From contig CANLSR010000008.1 of the NCBI GenBank assembly GCA_947493945.1, forward strand, positions 62,001 to 126,000: a stretch of DNA of 64,000 bases. The letters run 5' to 3'. Position numbers and translations under genes: made by a program. Shown here in pieces: positions 60,989 to 64,000 of the stretch. Position 1 is the stretch's first letter, and each line of letters begins with the position of its first letter. The notes beneath the pieces were generated by a model that was given only the letters and a program-made list of their open reading frames with translations, did not search any database and had not been told where the DNA came from. This DNA is from an uncultured bacterium (lineage in GTDB: Bacteria; Bacteroidota; Rhodothermia; Rhodothermales; Rubricoccaceae).

Positions 60989-61927
60989 ATGGAGACCGCC
61001 CCGCGCCTCGACCCGACCGCACCCGCATCCGACACGGCCCATCTTAAAACAGCGCTGGTGACCGGCTCCAACGGCGGCGTCGGGCTGGCGCTGGCCCAGG
61101 CGCTCGCCGCGCGAGGCTGGCGGGTGCTGCTCCACGGCCGAGACCCGGAAAAGCTCAGCCGCGCCCACGCCCGGATGGATGTCGGAGCGCCGCACGACGC
61201 GCTCTGCGCGGACCTCGCCGACCTCGACGCCGTCCGCCAGCTGGCGGACGACGTGCGCGAGCGGACTGGCCGGCTGGACGCGCTCGTCCACAACGCCGGG
61301 CTGGTGCGGCCCACGTTGGAGCGGACCGACGGCGGCGTCGAGATGACGATGGCCGTCAACGCCTTGGCTCCGTTCGTGTTGACCGAGGCGCTCCGACCGT
61401 TGCTAGAGGCGACGGCGCGAGATCACGGAGGAGCGCGCGTGGTCACGGTGTCGAGCGAAGCGCACTCGGGCGGCCGCATCCCGACGACGGACCCCGCCCG
61501 GCTGGCGGACGCGCTCCGCGGGCCGAGCGGCGGCTACTCGTCGGTCAAGGCCTACGCCCAATCCAAGCTGGTCGCGACGGCTTGGACGCTGGAACTGGCC
61601 CGGAGGCTGGACGGCACCGGCGTCACGGCCAACGCCTGTCACCCCGGCGTGGTCAAGACCGGCGTGTTCGGCGGCGTCGGCGGCGCGCTGGGGGCCGCGG
61701 CCCGGCTGTTCTCGTTCCTCTACCTCTCGCCCGAGACCGGCGCCGAGAGCCCGCTGCTGCTCGCGACCGACCCCGCCTACGCGCGCCGAACCGGCCGCTG
61801 GATCACGCGCGGCTTTGTCCGCGTCCCGAACGAGGCGGAGCCTCCAGCGGCGGCGCGCGACCCCGAGACCGGCGCGGCCGTCTGGGACGCCCTCGGCACG
61901 CTGCCGGGCAGCCCCGGCGGCTCGTGA
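60989..61927 (+). CDS. Short-chain dehydrogenase, retinol dehydrogenase-like
   Basis: A 312-residue NAD(P)-dependent oxidoreductase. Cofactor motif ALVTGSNGGVGLALAQAL, HNAGL, catalytic Ser in VVTVSSEAH and the YxxxK pair in YAQSK. The C-terminal part (ANACHPGVVKTGVFG) and the length match the retinol dehydrogenase/WWOX-like branch, whose bacterial members act on unknown aldehydes or alcohols. It follows a strong inverted repeat in its upstream region. Confidence 0.87.
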   Translation: METAPRLDPTAPASDTAHLKTALVTGSNGGVGLALAQALAARGWRVLLHGRDPEKLSRAHARMDVGAPHDALCADLADLDAVRQLADDVRERTGRLDALVHNAGLVRPTLERTDGGVEMTMAVNALAPFVLTEALRPLLEATARDHGGARVVTVSSEAHSGGRIPTTDPARLADALRGPSGGYSSVKAYAQSKLVATAWTLELARRLDGTGVTANACHPGVVKTGVFGGVGGALGAAARLFSFLYLSPETGAESPLLLATDPAYARRTGRWITRGFVRVPNEAEPPAAARDPETGAAVWDALGTLPGSPGGS

Positions 61928-61986
61928 CTCCAACCGCCAGCGCGGCGGCCGGTGGTACCGTACCGCCCTCCCGCACCCCGCCGCTC

Positions 61987-64000
61987 ATGCTCCGACTCTG
62001 CGCCGTCGCCCTCGTCCTCGCCACCACCGTCCAGGCGCAGCCGGCGGCCGAGGTGCCCGTCGAGCGCGTGATCCTGTTCACCAGCGGCGTCGGCTACTTT
62101 GAGCACGCCGGGCGCGTCTCGGGCAACGCCGACGTGACGCTCCAGTTTGGCGAGACGGCTCTCAACGACGTGCTCAAGTCGTTTTTGGTCGAGGACGCCG
62201 GCGGGCGCGTGGCCGGCGTCGTCTACCCGTCCCAGGCGCCCATCGAGCGGACGCTCCGGTCGTTCGCCGTCGACCTGTCGAGCGGCCCCGACCTCGCCGA
62301 CATCTTGCGCCAGGTACGCGGCGCCGAGGTGACGGTCGACACGCCGGGCGGAAGCGTCCGCGGCACCGTGCTCTCGGTGAGCCGCCAGACGCGCGAGACC
62401 GGCGGCGCGGCCGTCGCCGTCGACGTGCTCTCGCTCTTGACGCCGAGCGGGTTGGTGACGGTCCGCCTCGACACCGCCGGCCGGATCGCGTTTGCGGATC
62501 CTGCGCTCCAGGCCGAGATCGAGGGCGCGCTGGCGGCGCTGAGCGAGGCGAGCGGCGGCGACCGTAAGCCGGTCCGCGTCCAGTTCCGGGGCGCAGGCGC
62601 CCGGCGCGTGCGGATAGGCTACGTCACCGAGGCGCCGGTGTGGAAGACGAGCTACCGGCTGGTCTTGCCGGCCGCTGGCGCCAGTGGCGCGGCGCTCCAG
62701 GGCTGGGCGCTGGTCGAGAACCCGACCGAGGCCGACTGGACCGACGTCGACCTGACGCTGGTCTCGGGCCGGCCCGTCTCGTTCGTCACCGACCTCTACA
62801 CGCCGCGCTACGTCGACCGCCCCGTGGTGACGCTGGACGACGACGCGGTCGTCCGGCCCGAGACCTACGACGCGGGGTCGCGGGACGGCGGCTCGGGCGC
62901 CATCGTACGGCCGGGCGGACCGCCGGGCACAGTCTCGGGCACCGTCGTGGACGAGACCGGCCAGCCGCTCGTCGGCGCCTCCGTCCGGGTCGAGGGCACC
63001 AGTCAGGGCGCGGCAACGGACCTCACCGGGCGCTTCCAGATCGACGGGCTGGCGCCGGGCACGTACGGACTCACGGCCAGCTACATCGGCTTCGACTCGT
63101 ACTCGCGGACGGTCCGCTTGGGCGGCGGCTCCGGCCTGGTCGTGGACGTGCGGCTGGCGACGGGCGGGCAACTTTCGGAGGTCGTGGTTTCTGCGGAGAG
63201 TGCGACGCAGCTCCGGGGCCGCCAAGCGGGCGACCAAGCCTATTCCGCCGACGGCATGAGGGCCGCTCCTCCCGCTGCGCCGGCGCCCCCCATCGACCCG
63301 ACCTCCAGCATCGTGGCCCAGGGCACCCAGGGCGACTTTGGCGAGCTGTTCGCCTACCGGCTGGGCCAGGTCACGCTGCCGCGCCGGGGCTCGGCGATGC
63401 TGCCCATTGTGGGCGCCGACGTCCGCGCCGAGCGGCTGAGCGTCTACAGCGGCGTCGCCGGCCGGCACCCGATGCGGGGCGTCCGCCTGGTCAACACGAC
63501 CGGGGCCAACCTGCGCGGCGGCCCGGTGACGGTCCTGGACGACGGCTACGCCGGCGACGCGCTGCTGCCCGACCTGCCCGCCGGCGACGAGCGGCTGCTG
63601 ACGTTCGCCGTCGACCAGGACGTGCTGGTGGACCCGTTCGCCGTGCCCGACGCGCCCGGCACGGTCGAGGCGGCGACGCTGCGCGACGGCGTGCTGGTGG
63701 TCCAGCGCCAGGGCCGCGCGAGCAGGGGCTACCGCCTGGAAAACCGCGGCGACCGCGCCCGGACCGTTCTCGTCGAGCACGGCCGCCAGCGGGGCGCGCG
63801 GCTCCTCCAGCCCTCGGCGCCGGAGGAGACCACGCCGGGCCAGTACCGCTTCCGCGTCGAGCTGGCGGCCGGCGCCGTCGACACGCTGCGGGTAGTTGAG
63901 GCCCGGACCCTGAGCGAGCAGGTGCTCCTCGCGGACCTGGCGCCGGACCGGATCGCAGCCTACGCGGCGGCCTCGGGCGCCCTGCCCGACGACGTGCGCC
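61987..64000 (+). CDS. DUF4139 protein with inserted CarboxypepD-regulatory-like domain (3' end outside window)
   Basis: The frame stays open from the ATG at 61987 to the window edge (671 codons). Signal peptide (LRLCAVALVLATTVQAQ), then ILFTSGVGYFEH, which opens mucoidy-inhibitor-like/DUF4139 proteins. The VWKTSYRLVL and WALVENPTEADW segments begin DUF4139. It is then interrupted by a carboxypeptidase-regulatory-like domain (GTVSGTVVDETGQPLVGASV to SEVVVSAES) of the kind that starts TonB-dependent receptors. DUF4139 resumes at FAYRLGQVTLPRRGSAMLPI. Probably an exported binding protein; function unknown. Confidence 0.8.
   Translation, partial: MLRLCAVALVLATTVQAQPAAEVPVERVILFTSGVGYFEHAGRVSGNADVTLQFGETALNDVLKSFLVEDAGGRVAGVVYPSQAPIERTLRSFAVDLSSGPDLADILRQVRGAEVTVDTPGGSVRGTVLSVSRQTRETGGAAVAVDVLSLLTPSGLVTVRLDTAGRIAFADPALQAEIEGALAALSEASGGDRKPVRVQFRGAGARRVRIGYVTEAPVWKTSYRLVLPAAGASGAALQGWALVENPTEADWTDVDLTLVSGRPVSFVTDLYTPRYVDRPVVTLDDDAVVRPETYDAGSRDGGSGAIVRPGGPPGTVSGTVVDETGQPLVGASVRVEGTSQGAATDLTGRFQIDGLAPGTYGLTASYIGFDSYSRTVRLGGGSGLVVDVRLATGGQLSEVVVSAESATQLRGRQAGDQAYSADGMRAAPPAAPAPPIDPTSSIVAQGTQGDFGELFAYRLGQVTLPRRGSAMLPIVGADVRAERLSVYSGVAGRHPMRGVRLVNTTGANLRGGPVTVLDDGYAGDALLPDLPAGDERLLTFAVDQDVLVDPFAVPDAPGTVEAATLRDGVLVVQRQGRASRGYRLENRGDRARTVLVEHGRQRGARLLQPSAPEETTPGQYRFRVELAAGAVDTLRVVEARTLSEQVLLADLAPDRIAAYAAASGALPDDVR

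Overview
The window is about 64 kb of very GC-rich bacterial chromosome (most genes use G or C at nearly every third position). It encodes some 55 tightly packed genes and one tRNA. Gene content points to the Bacteroidota/Rhodothermota side of the tree, probably a marine Rhodothermia such as a Rubricoccaceae member (inferred, not shown). Supporting traits are YfhO, DUF3667, DUF5715, GWxTD-like and DUF4139 proteins, lipoproteins, tandem signal peptidases, hybrid kinases, a CxxxY-type CcmE, starts without Shine-Dalgarno sequences, and promoter-like TAGCTTNN boxes close to starts that resemble the Bacteroidota -7 element TAnnTTTG.

Layout. 1-4.7 kb: partial comF, a ccmA-like ATPase, a copper-ligand-less Cu/Zn-SOD-like lipoprotein, two tandem DUF5715 (M15-peptidase-like) proteins and a secreted protein with two TonB C-terminal domains. 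4.7-12.8 kb: a family B DNA polymerase followed by DUF4007, a large P-loop ATPase and a PAPS-reductase-like PP-loop enzyme. The last three match SspB, SspC and SspD of single-strand DNA phosphorothioation; no SspA, SspE or SspFGH is visible. 12.9-15.8 kb: cytochrome c maturation (ccmC, ccmD-like, ccmE), DUF1499 and a hotdog thioesterase. 16-24.5 kb (minus strand): mgtE, rsmA, a YfhO protein, plsC, a TIM-barrel protein, an M28-like pseudoenzyme and an outer-membrane barrel protein. 24.7-30 kb: a dynamin-like GTPase, small envelope proteins, an NfeD pair and a rhodanese. 30-44.8 kb: a hybrid PAS histidine kinase, proline dehydrogenase, a 0.9-kb gene-free patch with an inverted REP pair, the trxA-trxB-BON/LysM cluster, three tandem histidine kinases (the third looks like a pseudokinase), an orphan solute-binding protein and small proteins. 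44.9-64 kb: a FAD dehydrogenase, tRNA-Leu(UAA), lysA, a two-domain cytidine deaminase, a VWA protein, two signal peptidases, a GWxTD-like protein, lepA, DUF3667, an isochorismatase-like hydrolase, a GyrB/ParE subunit, an SDR, and a DUF4139 protein running off the edge.

Two signals recur across the whole window. The octamer GCTGGCGG and its complement CCGCCAGC are frequent in genes and occur as close inverted pairs after many transcription units, where they could act as terminators, as DNA-uptake-signal dyads do elsewhere. Promoter-like TAGCTTNN boxes lie a few to about 40 bases before starts, in line with short, SD-less leaders. The most notable systems are the SspBCD-like module next to polB, and the kinase cluster with predicted periplasmic OB-like sensor repeats and a degenerate third member.
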